The position numbers and the translations under genes were made by a program. The notes beneath the pieces are model-generated. The model made no database searches and was not told the origin of the DNA. It saw nothing but the letters and a program-made list of their open reading frames with translations. From Methylobacterium sp. E-065 (GTDB lineage: Bacteria > Pseudomonadota > Alphaproteobacteria > Rhizobiales > Beijerinckiaceae): a stretch of 64,000 bases of DNA. This document shows, piece by piece, positions 11,029 to 19,190 of the stretch (position 1 is the stretch's first letter; each line of letters opens with the position of its first letter). The stretch covers positions 1-64,000 of the forward strand of contig NZ_JAKSYD010000112.1 of the NCBI RefSeq assembly GCF_022829605.1, written 5' to 3'.

Positions 11029-11600
11029 TCAGGGCAAGGGCCGCGCGGCATCACGCGCATCGCGCCAAGCCTCGGCCCAGCCTCGCGAAAAAAGGTGGAC
11101 GAAGCGTGGCTTTCGCGCGGTTTCACGCGCTGACGCAATGCCATCCGGGGATTGGGAGCTTCTTCCGGCCGCCGATGACCGTGGCGTCACGACGCCGGAC
11201 GCCGACAAACGCGACAGATCCAAGAGCGCGGCCGCCGCGCCGGCCAACGCGAAGGAGGATTGCTCGCCGCGCATATCCGAGCTGGGGTTTGTCGCGTTCG
11301 ACCATGAGCCTCATCCGTCTTCGCCCTCGCGCGTCGGGCAGATCGACCGGACCGACGCGGCACGCCGGGTGTCGCGGCCCGCACCACTGGGCGAATTGAT
11401 CACGAAAGCGTGATCGACTGGCTGCTCGGACCTCGCATCTCGTTACAGTCCGCATTGATATTCGAGACGTTCATGCAGACGAAACCCATGTCCAAGCGGC
11501 GACAGCCGCTCAACCGTGTGGATCCGGGCGCGTATGCGCGCCGCGTCGAACCGGCTCGATCACGCGGCGCTGCCGAACCGGTCACCGCCTGACTCCGCGC
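11029..11600. other. Intergenic region between cckA and the AraC-family gene
   Basis: About 570 bases upstream of both divergent genes. I see no open frame with a convincing ribosome-binding site or recognisable product. It should hold both promoters, but no clear -35/-10 pair or operator stands out by eye. Confidence 0.5.
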
Positions 11601-12605
11601 GTGGAAAAACTCTCCTTTGCGGCTCGGGGGACGGACGGCGCCGGCTTCGAGAGCTATCGGCGCCTCTACGGCATCGGCGCCGATGTCGAGCCCGCCGATG
11701 GGCCGTTCCGCGCCGAGGTTCGGATCCGGCGTTTCCGGCGGATGATCCTGTTCGAGCGGGAACTCGGCGGCCTGCTGCACATGCGTGGTCCCGGGCGCGT
11801 GCGCCATGATGGCTTCGACCACATCACGCTGCACCTCCTGTTGTCCGGCGATCTCAGCGGCGGCCCCCTCGGCGCCGGCCATCGCCTGCGGCCGGGCGAG
11901 ATCATGGTGGTGGATACGCGCCGACCGCACTGGACGCGGGTCGAACGGGCCCGATTGATCACCGTCCAGCTCGCCCGCGAGGTGGTCGAGGCCTCGGTCA
12001 GCGATCTGGAACCGGTGCACGGGATCGTCCTGCCCGCGGCCGCTGCCGGGCTGCTGGCCGATTTCACTGCGTCCCTGGTCCGCCGGGCGGACGATCTGCC
12101 CCCGGTCGCGGTGGAGCGTGCGGCTGCCACGGCGGCCGAACTCCTCGGCCTGGGCTTGAGCGTCGCGACGGCCGCGCCGTTGGCGCGCCTCCTCTCGACC
12201 GAGGCGTCGCAGCCGCTGCGGCGGATCCGAGGCGAAGCCTATATCGATGCGCATTTGGCCGACCCGGGCCTGAACAGTTCGGCGATCGCGGCTGGGATCG
12301 GAGCCTCCCGGAGCAGCCTGTACGCGGTCTTTGCCGATGAGGGTGGCATTGCCCGCTTCATCCAGAGGCGACGGCTCGAGCGTCTGCGCGCGGACCTGCG
12401 CCGTTCCGAGGACGGCCGGACCGTGTCGGCCCTCGCCCACGCGCATGGCTTCGCGGACGAGAGCGGGTTCAACCGCGCGTTCCGGGCTGCCTTCGGCATG
12501 CCCCCCGGCCGGTACCGCGCCGCTATGCGGGAGGCCCGGGAGGACCGGTCCGGAGACGGGCCGACCGACGCCGTCCTGGTCCGCTGGACGAGCGAACTGT
12601 ATTGA
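11601..12605 (+). CDS. AraC-family transcriptional regulator
   Basis: A 334-residue DNA-binding regulator starting with GTG at 11601. The last ~100 residues form the double helix-turn-helix of the AraC/XylS family: YIDAHLADPGLNSSAIAAGI and SRSSLYAVFADEGGIARFIQ, then RRRLERLRADLRR and AHAHGFADESGFNRAFRAAF-GMPPGRYR. The N-terminal half resembles the AraC-type ligand-binding region, with RRFRRMILFERELGGLLHM and RPGEIMVVDTRRPHWTRV. It overlaps the MFS gene behind it by one base, so it probably controls or responds to a substrate of that exporter. The ligand is unknown. Confidence 0.9.
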   Translation: MEKLSFAARGTDGAGFESYRRLYGIGADVEPADGPFRAEVRIRRFRRMILFERELGGLLHMRGPGRVRHDGFDHITLHLLLSGDLSGGPLGAGHRLRPGEIMVVDTRRPHWTRVERARLITVQLAREVVEASVSDLEPVHGIVLPAAAAGLLADFTASLVRRADDLPPVAVERAAATAAELLGLGLSVATAAPLARLLSTEASQPLRRIRGEAYIDAHLADPGLNSSAIAAGIGASRSSLYAVFADEGGIARFIQRRRLERLRADLRRSEDGRTVSALAHAHGFADESGFNRAFRAAFGMPPGRYRAAMREAREDRSGDGPTDAVLVRWTSELY

Positions 12606-13903
12606 TGGCCGATCTGGAACGTCGTTACGCGTCGTTCGGCCTGTCGGAGCGGCGGCTGGTGATCCTGCTCGCGGCGACGCAGCTGCTGGCGTTCAGCGAC
12701 CGCTTCCTGATCACCCTGGTGGCACAGCCGCTGAAGCTGGACCTCGCCCTCTCGGACGCGCAGCTCGGTATCCTCCAGGGATCGGCCTTCGCCCTCCTCA
12801 ACGCGGCCGCCATGCCGTGGGCCGGGGGCGTCGCGGATGCCGGGCACCGCAGGATCCTGCTGATGGCCAGCGTTCTGGTCTGGAGCGTAGCCACCCTCGC
12901 GTGCGGGCTCGCGACCAGCTTCGCGATTCTGCTCGCCGCCCGGGCCTTCCTTGGACTCGGGCAGGCCGCGGTCGCGCCCGCGGCGCTGTCGCTGATGGCG
13001 CATCGCTTGCCGCGGCGCAGACTGGGGCGGTCGGTGGCGCTCCTGACCGCCGGAGCCAGTCTCGGCCGCAGTCTCGCCCTCCTGGCAGGCGGGGCGGTTC
13101 TGGCCTTGCTGACGGCGGCGCACGACCTGAATCTGCCCGGCTACGGAACGCTCCATCCCTGGCAGGCGCTCTTCCTGCTGGCCTGCCTGCCGAACATCGC
13201 GCTCCTGATCGGGCTCCGGCGGGTGGTCGAGCCGCCCGCGGCGCCGCAGCGCGAGGGGCGGCCGGCCCTCGCCTGGGTCGTCCGGCACCGCGCCGCCTAT
13301 GGGCCGCATTTCGGCGCCGCCGCGGCGGCTGTCCTGATCGGGCAGACCCTGACCGCCTGGGCGCCGACCTTCTACGTGCGCGTCCACGGCCTGACGCCCG
13401 CCGAGGCTGGCTTACGGCTCGGGCTTCTGGTGCTCATCGCGGCGCCGGTCGGGCACCTCGCGGGTGGGCGCTGGCTCGACCGCGCCCGGGCTTTCGCGCC
13501 CCGGCGGGCGGCCTCGTACGGACTCGCGATGGGCCTGGCGGCTGCACCGGCCTGCACGGCCGCGATGGTCCTCACGGCCGACCGCGCGATGTCGCTGGCG
13601 GCGTTCGCAGGGCTCGTGGCTGTGCTTGGCTTCACTTCCCCATCCGCTCTGGCGGGCCTCCAGCTCCTCACGCCGCGGGCGCTCCGCGGCCGCGTGAGCG
13701 CCGCCTTCGTGGCCGGGGTGACCCTGGTCGCCTTCGGGGCGGGCCCGGCCCTCGTCGGGCTGATCAACGACCGGATGGTCGGCCCGGCGCAAGTCGGGAC
13801 GGCGATGCTGGCCGTGTTCGGCGTCGCCTCCCTGATCGGGATCGCCTTCGCCCTGGCGACACGCCCTCTCGCAGGCCGTCGGCGGGCCGTGTCTGAGAGC
13901 TGA
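12605..13903 (+). CDS. MFS transporter
   Basis: A 432-residue inner-membrane carrier with about 12 hydrophobic segments. The start at ATG 12605 overlaps the TGA of the AraC gene (TGATG); a TTG one codon earlier is less likely. The loop between helices 2 and 3 has WAGGVADAGHRRILL, a variant of the MFS motif GxxaDrxGrr, and ARAFLGLGQAAVAPAALSLM matches helix 4-5 of major facilitator exporters. Coupling to an AraC regulator suggests inducible efflux or uptake of a small molecule, identity unknown. The TGA stop lies inside a dispersed repeat that fills the gap to flhB. Confidence 0.88.
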   Translation: MADLERRYASFGLSERRLVILLAATQLLAFSDRFLITLVAQPLKLDLALSDAQLGILQGSAFALLNAAAMPWAGGVADAGHRRILLMASVLVWSVATLACGLATSFAILLAARAFLGLGQAAVAPAALSLMAHRLPRRRLGRSVALLTAGASLGRSLALLAGGAVLALLTAAHDLNLPGYGTLHPWQALFLLACLPNIALLIGLRRVVEPPAAPQREGRPALAWVVRHRAAYGPHFGAAAAAVLIGQTLTAWAPTFYVRVHGLTPAEAGLRLGLLVLIAAPVGHLAGGRWLDRARAFAPRRAASYGLAMGLAAAPACTAAMVLTADRAMSLAAFAGLVAVLGFTSPSALAGLQLLTPRALRGRVSAAFVAGVTLVAFGAGPALVGLINDRMVGPAQVGTAMLAVFGVASLIGIAFALATRPLAGRRRAVSES

Positions 13904-13999
13904 GCCCGATCGCGTCGCAATCGTGCGCGGCTCTAAGCTCTCGTCGTGACGCGCTTTCTGACGCCGACCCGGCGTCCCTTTCGTCGGAGAGCGCTCTAA
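13895..13999 (+). repeat. Dispersed two-hairpin element, copy A
   Basis: About 105 bp between convergent genes. The first hairpin has outer arms AGAGC and GCTCT; the second region has GACGCCG-ACC-CGGCGTC. It shares GTGACGCGCT and the ends AGAGC...GCTCTA with copies at 19409 and 51484. The MFS stop TGA lies in its left end, and the CTA at its right end is the flhB stop (TAG on the minus strand). Confidence 0.75.
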
Positions 14000-15063
14000 G
14001 CCGCCCGACGCCGCAGACGCAGCACGAAGCCGATCACCTCAGCCACCGCGCGGAAATGCTCGGCGGGGATCTCGCCGTCGATCTCCACGGTGGCGTGCAG
14101 CGCCCGGGCCAGCGGCGGGTTCTCGATCACCGCGACGCCGTGCTCGGCCGCCATCGCGCGGATGCGCAGGGCCAGCGAGTCGACGCCCTTGGCAACGCAG
14201 ATCGGCGCCGCCATGCCGGTCTCGTAGCGTAGGGCCACCGCGTAGTGGGTCGGGTTGGTGACCACCACGGTGGCGGTCGGCACGGCGGCCATCATCCGCT
14301 TCCGCACCCGGGCCATGCGGAGCTGTCGCATGCGGCCCTTCACCTCCGGGTTGCCGTCCGACTCCTTCATCTCCTGCTTCATCTCCTCCTTCGACATGCG
14401 GTGGCGCTTGCGCCAGCGGAACCGCGCGTAGAGGGCATCGCCCAGGGTGATCGCGAGATGCACGCACAGCATGCCGGCGAGCAGCCGCAGGCTCAAGGAG
14501 AGGATCGCCGGCAGGGCCGCAGCGGGATCGAGCTGGACGAACACCTCCAGCCGGTCGCGGTCGTTCCACAGGACCACGCCGCCCACCACGCCGACGGTGC
14601 AGATCTTGGCCAGCCCCTTGCCGAACTGGAACCACGCCTCGATGCCGAGCAGGCGCTTCACCCCGGCCATGGGCGAGAGCCGCTCGAATTTCGGCATCAG
14701 CGTCTCGGCGGTGAACACCAACGGGTGCTGGAGCAGCCCGGCGGCGAGCCCGGCAACCACGGCGAGGCCCACCGGGACGGCCACCGCCTGCAGCCACAGC
14801 CAGAGCGCCCGCACGGCTGCGGCCCGCATCGCGGTGGCGTCGTCCGGCAGGGTGTGGGCGTTGGCGAGGTAGGCCCTGAGCCCGTACAGCAGGTTCTGCG
14901 CGATGCTGGGCGCCGCGAGCAGCAGCGCGAGGGTGAAGGCCGCCAGGATCGCGAAGGTGTTGATCTCGGTGCTGGTCGCGACGTCGCCGCGCTCGATCGC
15001 CTGATCCAGCCGCCGTTGGGACGGCTCCTCGGTCTTGTCCTCGTCGTCCGCGCCTTCGGCCAT
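13996..15063 (-). CDS. flhB: Flagellar type III export protein FlhB
   Basis: FlhB is the membrane component of the flagellar export gate that switches substrate specificity from rod/hook to filament. The 355-residue protein starts MAEGADDEDKTEEPSQRRLD, the family signature, and has four hydrophobic segments (for example ILAAFTLALLLAAPSIAQNL). The autocleavage motif NPTH lies in VVVTNPTHYAVALRYETGM in the cytoplasmic domain. It is the last gene of the minus-strand flagellar run and starts 12 bases after the fliR stop. Its stop codon is provided by the end of a dispersed repeat. Confidence 0.96.
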   Translation of the reverse strand: MAEGADDEDKTEEPSQRRLDQAIERGDVATSTEINTFAILAAFTLALLLAAPSIAQNLLYGLRAYLANAHTLPDDATAMRAAAVRALWLWLQAVAVPVGLAVVAGLAAGLLQHPLVFTAETLMPKFERLSPMAGVKRLLGIEAWFQFGKGLAKICTVGVVGGVVLWNDRDRLEVFVQLDPAAALPAILSLSLRLLAGMLCVHLAITLGDALYARFRWRKRHRMSKEEMKQEMKESDGNPEVKGRMRQLRMARVRKRMMAAVPTATVVVTNPTHYAVALRYETGMAAPICVAKGVDSLALRIRAMAAEHGVAVIENPPLARALHATVEIDGEIPAEHFRAVAEVIGFVLRLRRRAA

Positions 15064-15075
15064 CCCGCGACTACC

Positions 15076-15837
15076 TCAGCGCCCGATCGATTCGGCGAGG
15101 TATCGGCCCATATCGTCCAGGAAGACGCCCATCATCACGCCGAGGCAGCCCATCAGGATCACGACGCCCACCAGCACCGAGGCCGGGACCGCCAGGGCGA
15201 ACACCTGCAATTGCGGCATCAGGCGCGACAGCACGCCGAGGCCCAGATTGAACAGGATCCCGAACGCGATGAACGGCCCGGAGATCTGCATCGCCAGGGT
15301 GAAGCCGCGGGCGAGCGCCCGGGTCGCCAGCGTGAGCGCGTCCGAGAAGGCCGGGACCCCATCCGGCGGCAGGACGTCGTAGCTCCGCGCCAAGCCCTCG
15401 ATGGCGAGGTGGTGCAGATCGGTGGTGAAGATCAGCGTGATGCCCAGCAGCGACAGGAAGTTGCCGATCGCCACCTGCTGGCCGCCCTGGCTCGGATCCA
15501 CGGTCATCGCGTAGGACAGGCCGATCTGCGCTGCGATGATCGTCCCGGCGGTCTGGAGGGCCGCAAGCACCATCCGCACCGAGAGGCCGAGGACCAGCCC
15601 CACGATCGTCTCGCCGAACAAAAGCCCGATCAGCCGCGGCCCGGCGAGACCCTCCGTGCCGCCGAGCAAAGGACGAACGGTCGGGAACAGCACCAGGGTG
15701 GTCAGCACCGCGAAGGCCAGCCGCAGGCGCGGCGAGACCGACTGTTCGCCGATCCCGGGCATCAGCATGATCAGCGTGCCGACGCGCGCGAAGGTGATCA
15801 GGGAGGCCGAGGCGATCCCGGGCAGGAGGAGGTTCAT
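15076..15837 (-). CDS. fliR: Flagellar export protein FliR
   Basis: FliR is an integral membrane part of the flagellar type III export gate with FliP and FliQ. The 253-residue protein begins MNLLLPGIASASLITFARVG, followed by LMPGIGEQSVSPRLRLAFAV, the conserved first-loop region of FliR/SctT. It has about six membrane segments, including GVPAFSDALTLATRALARGF before the fourth or fifth helix. It lies between fliQ and flhB with short gaps and so is probably co-transcribed. Confidence 0.95.
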   Translation of the reverse strand: MNLLLPGIASASLITFARVGTLIMLMPGIGEQSVSPRLRLAFAVLTTLVLFPTVRPLLGGTEGLAGPRLIGLLFGETIVGLVLGLSVRMVLAALQTAGTIIAAQIGLSYAMTVDPSQGGQQVAIGNFLSLLGITLIFTTDLHHLAIEGLARSYDVLPPDGVPAFSDALTLATRALARGFTLAMQISGPFIAFGILFNLGLGVLSRLMPQLQVFALAVPASVLVGVVILMGCLGVMMGVFLDDMGRYLAESIGR

Positions 15838-15888
15838 CGCCGCCCCCCTGACACGCGGATTGCGCCGCTGTCGTGGCCGGGACGGACC

Positions 15889-16155
15889 TCACCCGCCCAT
15901 CGCGATGCGGGCGGCGATGCGGGTCATGTAGCCCGCCATGGCGTCGCCGATGAAGGGCAGCATCAGGAGCAGCACGGCGAAGACTGCCACGACCTTGGGG
16001 ACGTAGATCAGGGTCTGCTCTTGGATCTGGGTCAGGGCCTGGACCAGCGAGACCGCGAGGCCCACCGCCAGGGAGACGAGCATCAGCGGTCCGGCGATCT
16101 TCAGGAACACGAAGATGCCGTCGCGGGCGACGTCGAGGATGGCGAGTCCGGTCAT
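15889..16155 (-). CDS. fliQ: Flagellar export protein FliQ
   Basis: FliQ is a small two-helix protein of the flagellar export gate. The 88-residue length is typical. Two hydrophobic hairpins are clear: IFVFLKIAGPLMLVSLAVGL and PKVVAVFAVLLLMLPFIGDA, separated by VSLVQALTQIQEQTLIYVPK, the conserved QA.TQIQEQTL.fvPK loop of FliQ/SctS. It is 51 bases upstream of fliR. The gap to fliE (109 bases) contains a dispersed hairpin repeat, so coupling with fliE may be weaker. Confidence 0.95.
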   Translation of the reverse strand: MTGLAILDVARDGIFVFLKIAGPLMLVSLAVGLAVSLVQALTQIQEQTLIYVPKVVAVFAVLLLMLPFIGDAMAGYMTRIAARIAMGG

Positions 16156-16188
16156 GGCAAGGACGGATCCGAAGGAAAACAGGTCATA

Positions 16189-16258
16189 GTTTCAAAAGGT
16201 CGTCGACCTTTTGCGGGTGCAGGGCGGAGCCCTGCCAAAGGGCGGAGCCCTTTGGGAT
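16189..16258 (-). repeat. Nested-hairpin repeat, type B copy 1 (fliE-fliQ gap)
   Basis: Consists of AAAAGGTCgtCGACCTTTT, then AGGGCGGAGCCCT and AAAGGGCGGAGCCCTTT. It shares GTTTC-AAAGGTC...GACCTTT-GCGGGTGCAGGGC with a copy at 44691. It sits inside the flagellar gene run, upstream of fliQ. Confidence 0.65.
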
Positions 16259-16264
16259 CCCCGG

Positions 16265-16579
16265 TCAGATCTGCATCCGCATGATCTCCTCGTAGGCGGA
16301 GATCATGCGGTCGCGCACGGCGACCATGGTCTGGAGGGCGGTCTCGCTCTCGGCGACCGCGGTGACCACGTCCACGACGTTGGCCTTGCCGGATGCGGCC
16401 GAGACCGCCTGGGCATCGGCCCGGCGCCCGGCATCGCCGACGTTCTCCAGCGTCTTGCCGAGGAACTGCATGAAGTCGGTGCCGGTCTCGGCCGTCGACT
16501 GCACCTTGGGGACGGGCCGGCCGGAGGCGATGCCCTGGACGGCGGCGTAGGCGCCCGCCGCGAAGTTGCTCGAAGCCAT
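16265..16579 (-). CDS. fliE: Flagellar hook-basal body protein FliE
   Basis: FliE forms the junction between the MS ring and the proximal rod. The 104-residue protein has the family C-terminus: ANVVDVVTAVAESETALQTM followed by VAVRDRMISAYEEIMRMQI. The N-terminal part with FMQFLGKTLENVG resembles the central helix of FliE. It follows flgC by about 19 bases. The order flgB-flgC-fliE is the standard proximal-rod block. Confidence 0.94.
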   Translation of the reverse strand: MASSNFAAGAYAAVQGIASGRPVPKVQSTAETGTDFMQFLGKTLENVGDAGRRADAQAVSAASGKANVVDVVTAVAESETALQTMVAVRDRMISAYEEIMRMQI

Positions 16580-16598
16580 CGCTATCGCTCCTGACCGA

Positions 16599-17006
16599 TC
16601 ACTTCAGGATGCCGAGTGTCTGGGACAGCATCTTGCGCGTGGCGGTGATCATGTTGAGGTTCGCCTCGTAGGAGCGCTGGGCCTCGCGCAGGTCCATGTT
16701 TTCGACCAGCGCGTTGACGTTGGGCATCTGCACCTCGCCCCGTGCGTTGGCAGCGGGGTTGCCGGGCTCGAACTTGGTCCGGAAGGCGGACGGGTCGCGC
16801 CGGACGCGGCCCGCTTCCACGAGCCGGGCGCCGGTCTCGTCGTCGAGGTGGCTGGTGAAGCTCGGAATCTTGCGGCGATAGGGCTCCGCCCCAACCGAAG
16901 GCGGCGCGGAATCGGCATTGGCGATGTTCTCGGCGATGATCCGCATCCGGCCCGACTGGGCCTTGAGGCCGGCCGCCGCCACCGCCATCGACTTGCTGAA
17001 TTCCAT
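16599..17006 (-). CDS. flgC: Flagellar basal-body rod protein FlgC
   Basis: FlgC is a proximal-rod subunit exported by the flagellar type III system. The 135-residue protein carries the rod signature near its N-terminus: AVAAAGLKAQSGRMRIIAEN followed by IANADSA. The C-terminus, VNALVENMDLREAQRSYEAN then LNMITATRKMLSQTLGILK, is the conserved polymerising helix. It lies between flgB and fliE on the minus strand. Confident. Confidence 0.95.
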   Translation of the reverse strand: MEFSKSMAVAAAGLKAQSGRMRIIAENIANADSAPPSVGAEPYRRKIPSFTSHLDDETGARLVEAGRVRRDPSAFRTKFEPGNPAANARGEVQMPNVNALVENMDLREAQRSYEANLNMITATRKMLSQTLGILK

Positions 17007-17046
17007 GGCTCAACGCCCTCCTCTCGCCACGTCCGGTCGGCCGACG

Positions 17047-17448
17047 TCAGCTCTTGCCGATGGCGATCTTCAGGGTGGTCAGACTGTGCTGGTAGAGCGA
17101 GGCGGCGAGCTGATAGTCCGACTGGTTGTCGCCGGCCTTCATCATCTCGTCTTCGAGATTGACCCCGTTGCCGCTCGGGCGGATCTCGAAACCCTTGGCG
17201 CGCTTGGCTTCGGCCCCGCCGCCCTGCCCCGCGGGCGCCAGATGGGCCGGACTCGTCAGGGCGAGGCTGGTCGAGCCGGAAGCCAGGGCGCCGGTCGCCC
17301 GATCGAAGCGCGGCTCGACGAGGTCGCGGGGCTTAAACCCCGGCATGTCGGCGTTGGCCACGTTCTCCGAGATCAGTCCCTGGCGCGCCTGGGCCCATTG
17401 CATCCGGGTGCGCAGCATGCCGAGCACGGGCAGATCGGTGAGGGCCAT
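17047..17448 (-). CDS. flgB: Flagellar basal-body rod protein FlgB
   Basis: FlgB is a proximal-rod subunit. The 133-residue protein has the rod motif RTRMQWAQARQGLISENVAN-ADMPGFKPRDL at residues 14-44 and the C-terminal EMMKAGDNQSDYQLAASLYQ then HSLTTLKIAIGKS. It is the first gene of the minus-strand flagellar run and is divergent from the FliO-like gene. The shared upstream region contains two perfect TTAA-N7-TTAA sites, suggesting CtrA control as in Caulobacter class II flagellar genes. Confidence 0.95.
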   Translation of the reverse strand: MALTDLPVLGMLRTRMQWAQARQGLISENVANADMPGFKPRDLVEPRFDRATGALASGSTSLALTSPAHLAPAGQGGGAEAKRAKGFEIRPSGNGVNLEDEMMKAGDNQSDYQLAASLYQHSLTTLKIAIGKS

Positions 17449-17515
17449 GGTCGCCTTCGGTCGGGCATCGCCGCGCCGGAACGAGCGCGCTCGGCAAAAA
17501 CTGCCGCGCGCATGG

Positions 17516-17530
17516 TTAACGCTGCGTTAA
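17516..17530. promoter_or_regulatory. CtrA-type binding site, flgB side
   Basis: TTAA-CGCTGCG-TTAA is a perfect match to the alphaproteobacterial CtrA consensus TTAA-N7-TTAA. It lies about 70 bases upstream of the flgB start codon. Binding is inferred. Confidence 0.75.
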
Positions 17531-17692
17531 ACCCAGGATCGATGCCGCTGCGGTAGACGCGCCTAAGTCCGGATTCGACGCGTCGAGACGTGGCGACGGG
17601 CCCGGGGAAGTCCGTTCTTCCACAGCCGATACGGCGGCAGTGCGCTTCATTTCACGCCGTATTGTGTTGATGGCGTTGGTCTAAAAGGTCTG

Positions 17693-17707
17693 TTAACGAC
17701 CCCTTAA
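17693..17707. promoter_or_regulatory. CtrA-type binding site, FliO side
   Basis: TTAA-CGACCCC-TTAA is a second perfect TTAA-N7-TTAA site, about 92 bases upstream of the FliO-like start codon. Two perfect copies in one 350-base region make chance matching unlikely in this GC-rich DNA. Confidence 0.75.
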
Positions 17708-17798
17708 CGCCGTTTGCCTTGCAGCCCCTCCGGCGTGGTATGGACTCGTCCTTGCCGGGCGCGGACCAGCGGCGGCCGGAACGTGCGAGTGCGTAACC

Positions 17799-19112
17799 TT
17801 GCGATGGCTGCAATCCGTGTTCGGTTCTGACGGCTCCCCCATCGTTCAATATGTCGTGATCTTCGCCGTCATCTTTACGGCGCTGGCGGCAATCGTCTTC
17901 ACGGTGCGGCGGCTCACGGGGCGGAACCTTGCGCTGCCGGGGCGGAACGGCGGCCGCGGGCGGCAGCCGCGGCTCGGCATCGTCGACGTGTACGAGCTCG
18001 ATCGCGCCCGCCAGCTGATCCTGCTGCGTCGGGACAATGTCGAGCATCTGCTCCTCGTCGGCGGGCCCAACGACGTCGTGGTCGAGCGCAACATCCAGCG
18101 CAGCCAGCGTCCCCTGACGGAGGCGTCCCTGAGGGCGGATACCGCAGCGGACGCCCTCGACGAACCGCTGTCGGATCCTCTGGTCCAAGGCGGGCGCCTG
18201 TCCGAGCCGTCACGCGCTCTGCCCGAGATGTCCGGGCTGCGCGCCGAGCCGCTGTTCGATCCCGGCTTCGAGATGCCCGTGATCGTGCCCTCGCCCGTGC
18301 CGCGCTCCGGGGCGGGGCCGACCGTGAACCTGCCGCTTGATCCTGCGCTGCTCGGCGGCGACGAGCCCGGGCAGGACGTCTCCGAACCGCTGTTGCCGCT
18401 GGCGCCTGCGCCTCCTCAGAAATTCACCGAACCGCTGCGCGCTCCGGTTCGCGAGCCGGCCGCTCCGCGCCGGGTCATGAGCCGGACTGCGCCGCCGCTG
18501 GTCGATCCGCGGCCCGGCCCGGCCTCGGAGCGCGCCGCCGATCCGGCGCCCGCCGTGGATCAGACGGCCCGGCCGGCGCCGAGCCTCGCGGTCCCGTCCG
18601 AGCGCCGGAGCGTCGATCCGGCGATCCTCTCCGACATGGCCCGGCAGCTACAGGCGGCTTTGTCGCGTCCCTCGTCGGCGGTGACCCCGGCCCCGCCGCC
18701 CATCGCGGCCTCGGCCCCGGACGACGGCGTCGATCCGATCGCCGCCGCGATGGCGACCACTCCGCCGGTCTCCGCGACGCCGCCCGAACCGGTGCTGCCC
18801 TCAACCGTCGACATGCCTGTCGACGAGCCTGCACCGCCGAGCGTTGTGGCCGCAGCTCCGTCGGTCGCGGAGGTAGAGCCTCCGGAGGTGCCGGCTCCCG
18901 CACCGCCTCCGCCTGCACCCCCTCCTCCTGCGCCGGCCGTGGCCCGGCCCGAGCCGAAGGCGCCGCCCACGTTCCGGCCTCCGCCTCCGCCCGAGCCGTC
19001 CTCACCCCCGACACGCCCCGACGCGAAGACGTCGGGAAATCCCTTCTCCGTGGAGGAGATCGAGGCCGAATTCGCCCGGCTGCTGGGACGCCCGCTCGAC
19101 AAGCGGAGCTGA
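17799..19112 (+). CDS. fliO: FliO-like flagellar biosynthesis protein with long Pro/Ala-rich tail
   Basis: FliO is a membrane protein that assists assembly of the FliP export-gate ring. The first ~105 residues match the family: a transmembrane helix at about 15-37 (VQYVVIFAVIFTALAAIVFT), then a small beta domain GIVDVYELDRARQLILLRRD and NVEHLLLVGGPNDVVVERNI. The remaining ~330 residues are a low-complexity Pro/Ala/Val-rich tail, far longer than the usual 100-150-residue FliO. The C-terminal ~25 residues (NPFSVEEIEAEFARLLGRPL) look helical. It is divergent from flgB and shares CtrA-type sites with it. The FliO call is good; the tail has no assigned role. Confidence 0.78.
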   Translation: MRWLQSVFGSDGSPIVQYVVIFAVIFTALAAIVFTVRRLTGRNLALPGRNGGRGRQPRLGIVDVYELDRARQLILLRRDNVEHLLLVGGPNDVVVERNIQRSQRPLTEASLRADTAADALDEPLSDPLVQGGRLSEPSRALPEMSGLRAEPLFDPGFEMPVIVPSPVPRSGAGPTVNLPLDPALLGGDEPGQDVSEPLLPLAPAPPQKFTEPLRAPVREPAAPRRVMSRTAPPLVDPRPGPASERAADPAPAVDQTARPAPSLAVPSERRSVDPAILSDMARQLQAALSRPSSAVTPAPPPIAASAPDDGVDPIAAAMATTPPVSATPPEPVLPSTVDMPVDEPAPPSVVAAAPSVAEVEPPEVPAPAPPPPAPPPPAPAVARPEPKAPPTFRPPPPPEPSSPPTRPDAKTSGNPFSVEEIEAEFARLLGRPLDKRS

Positions 19113-19138
19113 CCCCGATTCTTCGTGACCACACGGCG

Positions 19139-19153
19139 GTAACGCGGCGTTAA
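19139..19153 (+). promoter_or_regulatory. CtrA-like site before the 73-residue gene
   Basis: GTAA-CGCGGCG-TTAA matches TTAA-N7-TTAA with one mismatch, and the second half extends to TTAACCAT, the preferred extended CtrA half-site. It ends 37 bases before the start codon at 19191. Confidence 0.5.
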
Positions 19154-19190
19154 CCATCTGCTGGAACGCTCGGGTCTGGAGGATGACCCG

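Larger units (their letters stand above)
17449..17798. other. Divergent flagellar promoter region
   Basis: A 350-base gap between flgB (minus) and the FliO-like gene (plus). Besides the two CtrA-type boxes listed separately I see no gene in it. The sequence near the boxes is less GC-rich than its surroundings, as expected for promoters. Confidence 0.6.

Noticed and set aside
11138-11592. Small open frames between cckA and the AraC-family gene
   Set aside because: They overlap each other on both strands, lack ribosome-binding sites and have no recognisable features.
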